Assembly: GCA_964389675.1 (NCBI GenBank)
Contig: CAYMEV010000021.1
Span: forward strand, 15,681 to 57,861
Reading direction: 5' to 3'
From: CAYMEV01 sp964389675 [NCBI: uncultured Candidatus Sumerlaeota bacterium]
GTDB taxonomy: Bacteria; CAYMEV01
DNA length: 42,181 nucleotides
A program made the position numbers and the translations under genes. The notes below the pieces were generated by a model, which searched no databases, was not told the origin of the DNA, and worked only from the letters and a program-made list of their open reading frames with translations. Shown here one piece after another: positions 32,597-40,159 of this stretch. The stretch's first letter is position 1; each line of letters opens with the position of its first letter.

Positions 32597-34417
32597 ATGC
32601 TGGTTAAGCTGGAAAATATTACAAAATCATATCAAAACCGCCTGATATTCGAAGATGTAAACCTCTCCCTGTTTGAGGGTGAAATTGTAAGTGTAATAGG
32701 CCCCAATGGTTGTGGAAAGACAACCCTGATAAATATTTTATCAGGGGATATTGAACCTGATGGAGGCAATGTTGAATACTCAAAGGGCCTTACTTCAGCC
32801 CTTCTCAGGCAGGTTGATGTCCCTCAGAGCAGCCTTGATATCCTTACATATATAAAAGGACAGGCAGGCTGCAGCGAAGAGGCCATTGATAAACTGTCCG
32901 TTGATGAGTATCTGGACAGGCAGATATTTGATATTGAGACAAGCATCAAAAAGGTGCTGGGAGGACTGGGGTTCAAGGCTGATGAATTTGCATCCCCGGT
33001 TGCATCCCTTTCCAAAGGGCAGTTCAGAAGAGTATTGTTTGCGGTGGTACTCATCAAAAAAAGCAAACTGCTTATTCTTGACGAACCTACCAATCACCTT
33101 GATATCAACTCCATTGAGTGGCTTGAAGGCTATATTAAAAAATCAGGGAAGGCTGTGATTTTTGTATCTCATGACAAGAATTTCATTGAAAACCTGGCGC
33201 AGAGGATTGTCTATTTCCATGACAGGAGAGTGCACTGCTTTAACGGGAATTACGCAGGGTTCAGTCAGCACTGGGAGAACCTGAAGCTTACCTCTGAAAG
33301 GCAGAATCAAAATCTGCAGAGAACAAAAGAAAGGCTGGAGGCATTTATCAGCAGGAACATAGCTGGGCAGAAGACAAAACAGGCTCAGAGCAGGAGGAAA
33401 AAGCTGTCAAAGCTTCAGGATGTCAGCATTATAAGGGATAATACTGCATATTCATTCAGGTTCAATAATATCGAGCACAATCCCCCGGTAATCTCGCATC
33501 TGGATAATATAAGCTTCGGCTATGCTGATAAAATGCTGTTCTCCGGTGTATCTCTAAGCATCCATAAAAATGATAAAATAGGGATTACAGGTGATAATGG
33601 AACAGGAAAGACAACCCTTCTGAACCTGATCACTGGAAAGCTTAAATGCCTGTCCGGCAGTGTTTTCTTTAATAAGAATATCGATTATTTCTTTCTGTCG
33701 CAGGAGTCATATTCAAGATATTCTGATCAATCCCTTTTTGATATTATCCACAGCTATGATGCATCAATGACCAGACAGCAGGTTATGGAGCTTCTGGGTT
33801 CCTGCGGATTTTCAAAATTTGCAGACAACAGGTTTAAGGAGCTTTCAGGAGGAGAGAAAAGAAGATTTCAGCTTGCAGTATCGCAGATAGGCAGATACAA
33901 CCTCCTTATACTGGACGAGCCTACAAACCACCTTGATATTTTTTCAATAGAAAATCTTATTGATGCTTTGCTGAAATACAACGGGTGCGTTATTTTTGTT
34001 ACACACAACCGCTATTTTCTTGAAAAGGTGGCTGATAAGATAATTGAGATCGATCAAAGGGAAATTACACTCTACCATGGTAATTACCAGTATTATAAAA
34101 TCAAAAAGGAATCCATGGCGAAACCTTTATCAGCAGATGTACCATCTAAAAGCTCAAAGGAAAGAAGTGCTGGAAAAGATGAATTTTCAAAAAATCAGAG
34201 GCAGTTAATGGCAAAAAGGCAGAAAGAGATTGAAGAAATGATTAGAGAGTGCGAATCAGAAAGGCTGGACCTGATAAATAATGAATTTTCAAATCCCGAT
34301 AATTATAAGGACAGGGATAATTATATCAGCATTAAGAAAAGGCTTGACAGCCTTGACCGCCAGATCGAAGAGCTTATTGACGAGCTTGAGGATATACTTA
34401 CAGCACTTTCCATGTAA
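32597..34417 (+). CDS. ABC-F family ATPase (ribosome-associated, Uup/YheS-like)
   Basis: A soluble protein of 606 residues with two ABC domains and no membrane segments. Walker A motifs are GPNGCGKTT (35-43) and GDNGTGKTT (332-340). Signatures are SLSKGQ (137-142) and LSGGEK (416-421), and both Walker B motifs read LLILDEPTNHLD. The 225-290 linker is rich in Lys, Gln and Arg, as in the tRNA-interaction linker of ribosomal ABC-F proteins. A coiled-coil tail (about 545-605) recalls Uup and YheS. ABC-F proteins act in the ribosome E site in translation or antibiotic protection; which applies here cannot be told. No Shine-Dalgarno precedes the ATG. Confidence 0.92.
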   Translation: MLVKLENITKSYQNRLIFEDVNLSLFEGEIVSVIGPNGCGKTTLINILSGDIEPDGGNVEYSKGLTSALLRQVDVPQSSLDILTYIKGQAGCSEEAIDKLSVDEYLDRQIFDIETSIKKVLGGLGFKADEFASPVASLSKGQFRRVLFAVVLIKKSKLLILDEPTNHLDINSIEWLEGYIKKSGKAVIFVSHDKNFIENLAQRIVYFHDRRVHCFNGNYAGFSQHWENLKLTSERQNQNLQRTKERLEAFISRNIAGQKTKQAQSRRKKLSKLQDVSIIRDNTAYSFRFNNIEHNPPVISHLDNISFGYADKMLFSGVSLSIHKNDKIGITGDNGTGKTTLLNLITGKLKCLSGSVFFNKNIDYFFLSQESYSRYSDQSLFDIIHSYDASMTRQQVMELLGSCGFSKFADNRFKELSGGEKRRFQLAVSQIGRYNLLILDEPTNHLDIFSIENLIDALLKYNGCVIFVTHNRYFLEKVADKIIEIDQREITLYHGNYQYYKIKKESMAKPLSADVPSKSSKERSAGKDEFSKNQRQLMAKRQKEIEEMIRECESERLDLINNEFSNPDNYKDRDNYISIKKRLDSLDRQIEELIDELEDILTALSM

Positions 34418-34440
34418 AACCCTCCTTTAATGAAACTGTC

Positions 34441-35277
34441 TCAGTGGCGCTTTTTGAATACTATGAGCTGATGGTTCCTTGGCCTTCCTGCCCACCCTAT
34501 CTTGACCTGTTCAGGGATAAATCCATGCTTTGACAGAAGCTCCTTGAGGATATAGAAAGTATATATCGTATTGCTGTGGGAGAAAAAGCCTACAAAATCC
34601 CTGTCAAGATTGTATACAGTATATTTTTCAAGAAAGGCATTTTCTCTGTAGAAATTTATTACCTCATATTTTACAAAACATTTATTATTGTACCATGGTG
34701 ATTCATCCTCATCCTCAAAATAGTAAAAAACAGCATCGCAAAGGGTATTCTGGATAAGTTCTATCATTAGAAGCCCGCTGTCAGCAAGCGATTCATAAAA
34801 GGACCTGATAATATTATCCATATACCAGACAGGGAAGTCTCTTATTATGTTATTAAGTGCCAGTATGTTTTCGACAGATATATCAAGAGGTTCCTTTCTG
34901 AGGTCCTTTGTCAGGAAAACTCCCCTGTTCTGAAGCTTTGAATGGAAATGCCTGTTTAAATATGAAACGATAAAGGGGCTTACATCTACTCCTGTTATGT
35001 AATGCCCCTTATCAATAAGCTCAAGGCAGAATTCAATATTTTTTATATTCTGGATAAGGACTGCTGTATCCTTTTTCATCGGGTTCATTATTCTGCACAG
35101 CATTTCTATCTCATTGCTGATTGGCTGTTTCAGCAGATCCTTATGGATAAGGCTTTCTATGTTCTTTCTTGAGAAATTCCTGTCGTCATATGGCAGGTTA
35201 TCCTGCCACAGTATTGGTTCGAACATGGATGATTTTTCATCAAGAAGGTTCTTAATATGTCCGGGGATATTTATCAT
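34441..35277 (-). CDS. Methyltransferase-like protein with an altered SAM-binding motif
   Basis: A soluble 278-residue protein. Residues 65-190 look like a class I SAM-dependent methyltransferase: TAVLIQNIKNIEFCLELIDKG is followed by HYITGVDVSPFIVSYL, the typical beta2 acidic-turn motif, then ENILALNNIIRDFP in place of motif IV. The glycine-rich motif I, normally DxGxGxG, reads QNIKN, so SAM binding is doubtful or depends on other residues. The C-terminal half (YYFEDEDESPWYNNKC and GWAGRPRNHQLIVFKK) is unassigned. It ends 23 bp from the convergent ABC-F gene; its own start has no good Shine-Dalgarno. Confidence 0.55.
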   Translation of the reverse strand: MINIPGHIKNLLDEKSSMFEPILWQDNLPYDDRNFSRKNIESLIHKDLLKQPISNEIEMLCRIMNPMKKDTAVLIQNIKNIEFCLELIDKGHYITGVDVSPFIVSYLNRHFHSKLQNRGVFLTKDLRKEPLDISVENILALNNIIRDFPVWYMDNIIRSFYESLADSGLLMIELIQNTLCDAVFYYFEDEDESPWYNNKCFVKYEVINFYRENAFLEKYTVYNLDRDFVGFFSHSNTIYTFYILKELLSKHGFIPEQVKIGWAGRPRNHQLIVFKKRH

Positions 35278-35383
35278 AAAGGCTTCAACATTTCATGAAA
35301 AGTTAAATATCAAAAGAAATGCTTACCAATATTATCCTATAGATTTTTTAAAATCAAGAATTATCAGGATTATATATCCAGGA

Positions 35384-35426
35384 TATAATAAAAGGTCAGT
35401 TTTTTTCAGGCTGGATATAATATAAT
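35384..35426 (+). repeat. Repeated GGATATAATA elements upstream of the TPR gene
   Basis: GGATATAATA occurs at 35381-35390 and 35413-35422, the second continuing into an overlapping TATAAT. With the functional-looking -10 at 35450 this makes four TATAAT hexamers in about 70 bp. They could be extra promoters, a regulator site, or drift of A+T-rich sequence. The rest of the 209-bp intergenic region shows nothing else. Confidence 0.4.
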
Positions 35427-35427
35427 A

Positions 35428-35455
35428 TTGCAAATTGAGACAGGGATGATATAAT
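35428..35455 (+). promoter_or_regulatory. Extended -10 promoter of the TPR gene
   Basis: TTGCAA (4/6), a 16-bp spacer, and TGATATAAT, which is a perfect -10 with the TGn extension. The predicted start lies about 25 bp before the ATG. Confidence 0.65.
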
Positions 35456-35486
35456 GTATTAGATGGTTTACTAATAATTAATTGAA

Positions 35487-37889
35487 ATGGTGGCCGCAGG
35501 AATGAGTACTAAAAAAGACAGATACCAGCCTACAACGGAAATATTCTTGAGCAGGTGCTTCGATGACGCACTTGAAAACGGATACTTCGAAGGCGCAGCC
35601 AGAATTATGGAATTATTCAGCCCGAAGGGTTATACAGAAAGCGAGCTTAACCTCATCAGGGAATTTATTGGCAAGATCTCAGAGAGCCAGAAGGTTATCG
35701 GCAAGCTTTCCTTCTCAGGCAAAAACAAGGAAAATGAGCAGAAATTCCATTATCTGCTTGCTGTTCTTGAGGATGACTGCGACTTTTACAATTTTAAGAT
35801 GATCAGGGAATTGCTGAAACCGCTGAAGCCTTCTTCTGATGCTGAAAAGAAACTCATGAAGACTGTAAAGGATAAGGTAAGCCACAAGGAAGAAGAGTTT
35901 GAAAAATACGAGGCAATATATGAAATGCTGAAGGACAGGGATTTCAAGGGCGCTTCAGATGAAAGCAGGAAACTCCTTGCAAAGGACCCTGAGGATAAAG
36001 AGGCACTGCTGTTTTTATACAGGGCTAACGGCAGTCTGAACAGGATCAATGCCATAAGCAGCATACTGAAGGATGATAAGATCTTTCAGGATTTTGACCT
36101 GGTTATCTATAATCTGATGGACCTTCTGAGGTATCTCTCCAAAGATTCTCAGTCTTACAGGAAGGTCATAGACCTGATGGACGTGTTTGTTACGGAGAAA
36201 AAGAAAAAATTCATACTCGATGAAATGATTGAAAAGGGGTATCAGTCCATAGAAAAAGGTGATATTGAGTCTGCGACGAGGATGGCTCAGAAAGCCATTG
36301 AGATCGACAGGAACAGCCTCGCAGCCAATGAACTGCTGAAAAGCCTTCAGACTGTCAATAATTTTGAAGTACTCCTTTCAAAGGGAAAATCACTCTATTA
36401 TAAGGGCGATTTTACAAGTGCCCTTGAAATATTCAAGCAATGTGTTGAAATTACCGGCAAAACAGATGATCTTCAGGATTTCATAGCAAAGATAGAGACA
36501 AGGCTTCAGCTTGAAGATATGTACAATAAGGCCATCCTGTTCTATAAGAAAGAGGACTGGAAAAATGCAATTGAGCATTTTAATCTGATACTCGAAAAGG
36601 ATAAGGAATACAAGAAGGTGCAGAAACTTCTTGAAAATGCGTCAAAAAAACTCGAACTTGAAGAATTATCGCAAAAGTTGGAAAATGCAATATCTATTAA
36701 TGATGCAGAATATTCCAAGTCGCTTCTGAAAAAGATGAAAGATATAGATCCTGAATATATCGATATAAAAAATTATGAAGAAAGGCTTAATGCGTCCGAT
36801 AACCTGAACAAGTACCTGAAAAAGGCATCAGGCGAACTGAACAGGAAAAACTTCCCGGAAGCAAGGCAGGCGATTGAAAAAGCCCTTGATATTGATCCTA
36901 CTCATAATCAGGCCTTAAAGCTTTACAAGAGGATAGATGAAGAAGAGAAAATTGCAGAAATCCTTGAGAGAGCACTTAATGCCTTTTCAGAGGAAAACTA
37001 TGATGAGATACTTGAGCTTTGCAGAAAGGGGCTGCTTATCCAGCCTGATAATAAAGAGCTGAGACAGCTCAACGAGAATGCAAAAGAACAGAGCAGAGCA
37101 AGGGAGAAGCTGTTTGAAGCAAGGGCCCTTCTTGCAAAGGATAAACTTGGGGATGCCAATAAAGTCCTGTCGGGGATTCTAAGCATCGACCCTGATAATA
37201 ACGAGGCAAACGACCTCTTAAAAAGGGTAGAGAAGAAAATAATGCTCAATACACTTCTCACAAAAGGCTTGAACAGCCTTCAGAAGAAGGATCTTGAAGG
37301 GGCTAAGATCATTTTCAATGAAGCACTGAAGATAGAACCCAGTAATAAGAGGATCAAGGAATATCTGCAGAAGATCGAATCTGTTATAAAGGTTGAGGAT
37401 AAGGATAAGGACGAAATTACCAAGGTTACAAAAATGCCGGTGAAGGATTCCAGTGATAAGGTAATAGAACTGATGAACTCAAAGGAATTTGATATTGCCC
37501 TTGCCTATCTAAATACAGTTATGCAGGCTGACCCTGAAGATGAGAAAATGAAAAGGCTTCGGGAAAAACTGGAGCAGATCATCTCCAGGCTGGATGAGCT
37601 TGAAAATGAAGCAATAAAGTCATTCCAGGATGGTGATTATAATACTTCGATGGTGAAATGGAAGAAGCTTTTAGGAAATGTCAATCCCAAATCAAGCAGG
37701 TTTCATACACTGCAGCTGCAGTTCCAGGGAGTTCTTGAAACAATGTCCCATGAGCTTATACAAAGAGCGGAATCCCATATTTCCAGGGGAAACATGGAAA
37801 AGGCAAAAAATACCCTTAATGTTCTGGGCAAATTGCCTCTGGAAGGAATTGCAGATAAAGTAAAAGAGCTCTCCAAGGCTATAAAATAG
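35487..37889 (+). CDS. Large cytosolic TPR-repeat protein
   Basis: An 800-residue protein made almost entirely of helical tetratricopeptide-type repeats. Repeats are visible, for example, at AMLLKDRDFKGA-like, KSLYYKGDFTSALEIFKQCVEI, AILFYKKEDWKNAIEHFNLILEKD, NFPEARQAIEKALDIDP and DLEGAKIIFNEALKIEP. The highly charged sequence has no signal peptide or membrane helix, so it is probably a cytosolic scaffold. No catalytic domain is visible, and the partner is unknown. The ATG chosen has little Shine-Dalgarno; an ATG five codons later (35502) has GGTGG upstream and is a real alternative. It precedes the aldolase gene on the same strand. Confidence 0.85.
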   Translation: MVAAGMSTKKDRYQPTTEIFLSRCFDDALENGYFEGAARIMELFSPKGYTESELNLIREFIGKISESQKVIGKLSFSGKNKENEQKFHYLLAVLEDDCDFYNFKMIRELLKPLKPSSDAEKKLMKTVKDKVSHKEEEFEKYEAIYEMLKDRDFKGASDESRKLLAKDPEDKEALLFLYRANGSLNRINAISSILKDDKIFQDFDLVIYNLMDLLRYLSKDSQSYRKVIDLMDVFVTEKKKKFILDEMIEKGYQSIEKGDIESATRMAQKAIEIDRNSLAANELLKSLQTVNNFEVLLSKGKSLYYKGDFTSALEIFKQCVEITGKTDDLQDFIAKIETRLQLEDMYNKAILFYKKEDWKNAIEHFNLILEKDKEYKKVQKLLENASKKLELEELSQKLENAISINDAEYSKSLLKKMKDIDPEYIDIKNYEERLNASDNLNKYLKKASGELNRKNFPEARQAIEKALDIDPTHNQALKLYKRIDEEEKIAEILERALNAFSEENYDEILELCRKGLLIQPDNKELRQLNENAKEQSRAREKLFEARALLAKDKLGDANKVLSGILSIDPDNNEANDLLKRVEKKIMLNTLLTKGLNSLQKKDLEGAKIIFNEALKIEPSNKRIKEYLQKIESVIKVEDKDKDEITKVTKMPVKDSSDKVIELMNSKEFDIALAYLNTVMQADPEDEKMKRLREKLEQIISRLDELENEAIKSFQDGDYNTSMVKWKKLLGNVNPKSSRFHTLQLQFQGVLETMSHELIQRAESHISRGNMEKAKNTLNVLGKLPLEGIADKVKELSKAIK

Positions 37890-37954
37890 AAAAATTATGG
37901 ATGATATCATACTGATTATATCCATTGTATAAAAATACACAAAGGAGATTTATT

Positions 37955-39025
37955 ATGAACATAGAGAAAATCAGAGAACTTCTCGCAAACGATGCTTCCT
38001 ACCTCCTTGACTACAAGGCGGTCAAGATATCCAGGGATGTTCTGCATCATCCCGGCCCGAATTTTGTTGATGAGGTATTTATGCAGAGCGACAGGAACAT
38101 AAGGGTTCTTTCGAATATGCAAAGGCTGTTCTCAAATGGCAGGCTTGCAAATACCGGGTATCTTTCAATCCTCCCGGTCGATCAGGGAATTGAGCATTCC
38201 GGCGGTGCTTCCTTTGCCCCTAACCCTATGTACTTTGACCCGGAAAATATTATCAGATTAGCTATGGAAGGGGGATGCAACGGAGTTGCAAGTACCCTGG
38301 GGGTCCTGGGCTCAGTGGCAAGAAAGTATGCCCATAAGATACCTTTTATATTGAAGATAAATCATAATGAATTATTGTCCTACCCGAACAGCTTCGATCA
38401 GATTATGTTCGCCAATGTCGAGCAGGCCTTTGATATGGGCGCTGTAGCAGTAGGCGCTACCATCTATTACGGTTCGGAAGAGAGCTCCAGGCAGATAGTG
38501 GAGGTTTCTGAGGCATTCAGATATGCTCATGAGCTGGGGATGATCACAGTTCTCTGGTGTTATCTGAGAAACAGCGCTTTCAAGATAAAGGGCAAGGATT
38601 ACCACACCTCATCCGACCTTACAGGACAGGCAAACCATCTTGGGGCAACGATAGAAGCTGATATTATAAAACAGAAACAGCCTGAAATAAACTACGGCTA
38701 TGCAGCCGTCAAGGAAGCATATCAGACAAGCTATGGGAAAACACATCCAAAGATGCAGGATATGATAAGCGACCACCCGATAGACATGACCAGGTATCAG
38801 GTAGCAAATTCCTATATGGGAAGAATAGGCCTTATTAATTCAGGAGGGGCATCCGGAAAGGATGATCTGGCCCAGGCCGTTAAGACTGCCATAGTAAACA
38901 AGAGAGCAGGAGGAATGGGGCTTATAAGCGGAAGAAAGGCCTTCCAGAAGCCCATGGAAGAAGGCATCAGGATACTCAATGCAATCCAGGATGTCTACCT
39001 CTGCAAGGATATTACAATAGCATAA
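37955..39025 (+). CDS. fbaB: Fructose-bisphosphate aldolase, class I (FbaB/DhnA type)
   Basis: It cleaves fructose 1,6-bisphosphate to two triose phosphates through a Schiff base. It has 356 residues, close to E. coli FbaB (350). [40 protein letters not shown] and [17 protein letters not shown] match FbaB closely. K239 (ADIIKQK) is the probable Schiff-base lysine. The ATG with AAGGAG 7-8 nt upstream is used; an upstream in-frame TTG is rejected. It follows the TPR gene by 65 bp. With the phosphoglycerate mutase it is the second glycolytic enzyme of the window. Confidence 0.94.
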   Translation: MNIEKIRELLANDASYLLDYKAVKISRDVLHHPGPNFVDEVFMQSDRNIRVLSNMQRLFSNGRLANTGYLSILPVDQGIEHSGGASFAPNPMYFDPENIIRLAMEGGCNGVASTLGVLGSVARKYAHKIPFILKINHNELLSYPNSFDQIMFANVEQAFDMGAVAVGATIYYGSEESSRQIVEVSEAFRYAHELGMITVLWCYLRNSAFKIKGKDYHTSSDLTGQANHLGATIEADIIKQKQPEINYGYAAVKEAYQTSYGKTHPKMQDMISDHPIDMTRYQVANSYMGRIGLINSGGASGKDDLAQAVKTAIVNKRAGGMGLISGRKAFQKPMEEGIRILNAIQDVYLCKDITIA

Positions 39026-39061
39026 AAAAAATGGATTGGGCGGGCCTTAGCCGTCCGATCC
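39024..39061 (-). terminator. Rho-independent terminator of the UPF0104 gene, possibly bidirectional
   Basis: An 11-bp stem (GGATTGGGCGG with CCGTCCGATCC, two G-T wobbles) closes a 7-nt loop. On the minus strand it is followed by eight T residues. The right arm contains the last codons and stop of the minus-strand gene, so coding sequence and terminator overlap. On the plus strand only a weak T-rich stretch follows, giving possible termination of fbaB too. Confidence 0.8.
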
Positions 39062-40093
39062 TTCCTCTTTTGCCTTTGCACCGCTTTTATACAGCCCTCT
39101 TACAGAAAAAAGGATACCGCCAAGGAAGCCCTGCAGGATCTGCATCAGAAAATCTGCTATTGCAAAGGCTCCTCCTGACTGAGCATTAGAGCCAAGAACC
39201 TCAAAGCTTTTTATTACTGACAGGTCCCTTAAGCCAAGCCCTGCGAAGGATAATGGTATTATCAGCACAAGAAGCAGCAGGGGAATGAAAATGAAATGGT
39301 CGAGAAAGCTTATTTCCCTTATGCCAAAGGATAATGATATAAAATAGTAATGGATGATGACATTCAGCTGAAGCAAAAAGGAAAGAAACATTATCTTAAG
39401 GAGCTTGGCAGGAGAACTCCAGTATATTGAAAGAGCTTCCCTGAATTTTTTAACCCTGTTATGTGAAAGCTTTTTAATAATGTTGATCCTGAAAAGCCAT
39501 TTAAAATAGCCTGCTGTTTTTGGGTGTACCAGGAGGAACATGAATACCAGCCCCAGGCTGAAAAGCAAAAACAGGAAAAAAAGACTGATGAGCTTGCTCT
39601 GGTCAACTTCTCCATGATTTGTAACAATCCGGTAAAGTGTTGAAAAAAGCCCGAACAGAAGCAGGATAAAAAGCCCTGAACCCCTTTCTATGATTATTAC
39701 GGCTATGCTTTTCTCCATTTCCCTGCTCTGCTTTGCAGTATCGTATATCCTTGATACATCCCCGCCGTATCTTCCAGGTATCAGCACATTAAAAAACTGG
39801 CTTACTATATAGTATTCCATCAGCCTGGTTACCCTTGATTCTATATTCTGGATCTTTAACAGGTCCTTCCAGCGTACAGCGCTGAGCCAGAATCCAATTA
39901 TATGGAATGAAAAGGCAGCCAGGATAAGGGGTACTGAGACAGTTTTAAGCTTTTCCCATATATCAATGAAATCGACCTTGGCTGTAAACACATAATAGAG
40001 AAGAAAAAGGGATGACAATAATTTAAATGCAAATAGCAATAATGATTTCTTCTTCTTTTTCTGGTTTCCATGAACTGCAATCTGATCTTTCAT
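39047..40093 (-). CDS. Lysylphosphatidylglycerol-synthase-TM / UPF0104 (YbhN-AglD) family membrane protein
   Basis: An inner-membrane protein of about 348 residues with seven to eight predicted helices and no catalytic domain. The family signature NVLIPGRYGGDVSRIY lies near residue 105-120, and LLLLVLIIPLSFAGLGLRDL near the C-terminus. Family members include flippase-like partners of LPS, polysaccharide or aminoacyl-lipid pathways. The ATG is chosen because a candidate promoter places the transcript start almost exactly on it; a TTG at 40102 in frame is the alternative. It is divergent from asnB with a shared 57-67 bp promoter region. Confidence 0.8.
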   Translation of the reverse strand: MKDQIAVHGNQKKKKKSLLLFAFKLLSSLFLLYYVFTAKVDFIDIWEKLKTVSVPLILAAFSFHIIGFWLSAVRWKDLLKIQNIESRVTRLMEYYIVSQFFNVLIPGRYGGDVSRIYDTAKQSREMEKSIAVIIIERGSGLFILLLFGLFSTLYRIVTNHGEVDQSKLISLFFLFLLFSLGLVFMFLLVHPKTAGYFKWLFRINIIKKLSHNRVKKFREALSIYWSSPAKLLKIMFLSFLLQLNVIIHYYFISLSFGIREISFLDHFIFIPLLLLVLIIPLSFAGLGLRDLSVIKSFEVLGSNAQSGGAFAIADFLMQILQGFLGGILFSVRGLYKSGAKAKEEGSDG

Positions 40094-40100
40094 ATCGGGC

Positions 40101-40129
40101 AAATTAGCACAAACTTATTTGTTTGTAAA
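40101..40129 (-). promoter_or_regulatory. Candidate promoter of the UPF0104 gene
   Basis: On the minus strand, TTTACA (5/6), a 17-bp spacer and TGCTAATTT, a weak -10 (3/6) with a TGn extension. It would start transcription within a few bases of the ATG at 40093, giving a leaderless mRNA. Confidence 0.4.
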
Positions 40130-40141
40130 TAAATATAAGTT
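40109..40141. promoter_or_regulatory. Nested inverted repeats between divergent genes
   Basis: AACTTAT (40112-40118) and ATAAGTT (40135-40141) are perfect 7-bp inverted arms. Inside them ACAAAC (40109-40114) pairs with GTTTGT (40121-40126). They cover the -35 of asnB and the -35 of the UPF0104 gene, a position expected for an operator controlling both. Confidence 0.4.
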
Positions 40142-40151
40142 GCTGTATAAA
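40123..40151 (+). promoter_or_regulatory. Promoter of asnB, apparently leaderless
   Basis: TTGTAA (4/6), a 17-bp spacer and TATAAA (5/6). The A of the asnB ATG is 9 nt after the -10, where transcription is expected to start. No Shine-Dalgarno lies before the ATG. Confidence 0.5.
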
Positions 40152-40159
40152 ATAATCTA

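Noticed and set aside
34418-34440. Terminator between the convergent ABC-F and methyltransferase-like genes
   Set aside because: The 23-bp gap has no stem-loop. Termination must occur inside a gene or be factor-dependent.
37901-37910. Perfect palindrome ATGATATCAT before fbaB as an operator
   Set aside because: Ten-base palindromes are expected by chance many times in a window of this size, and no good promoter lies next to it.
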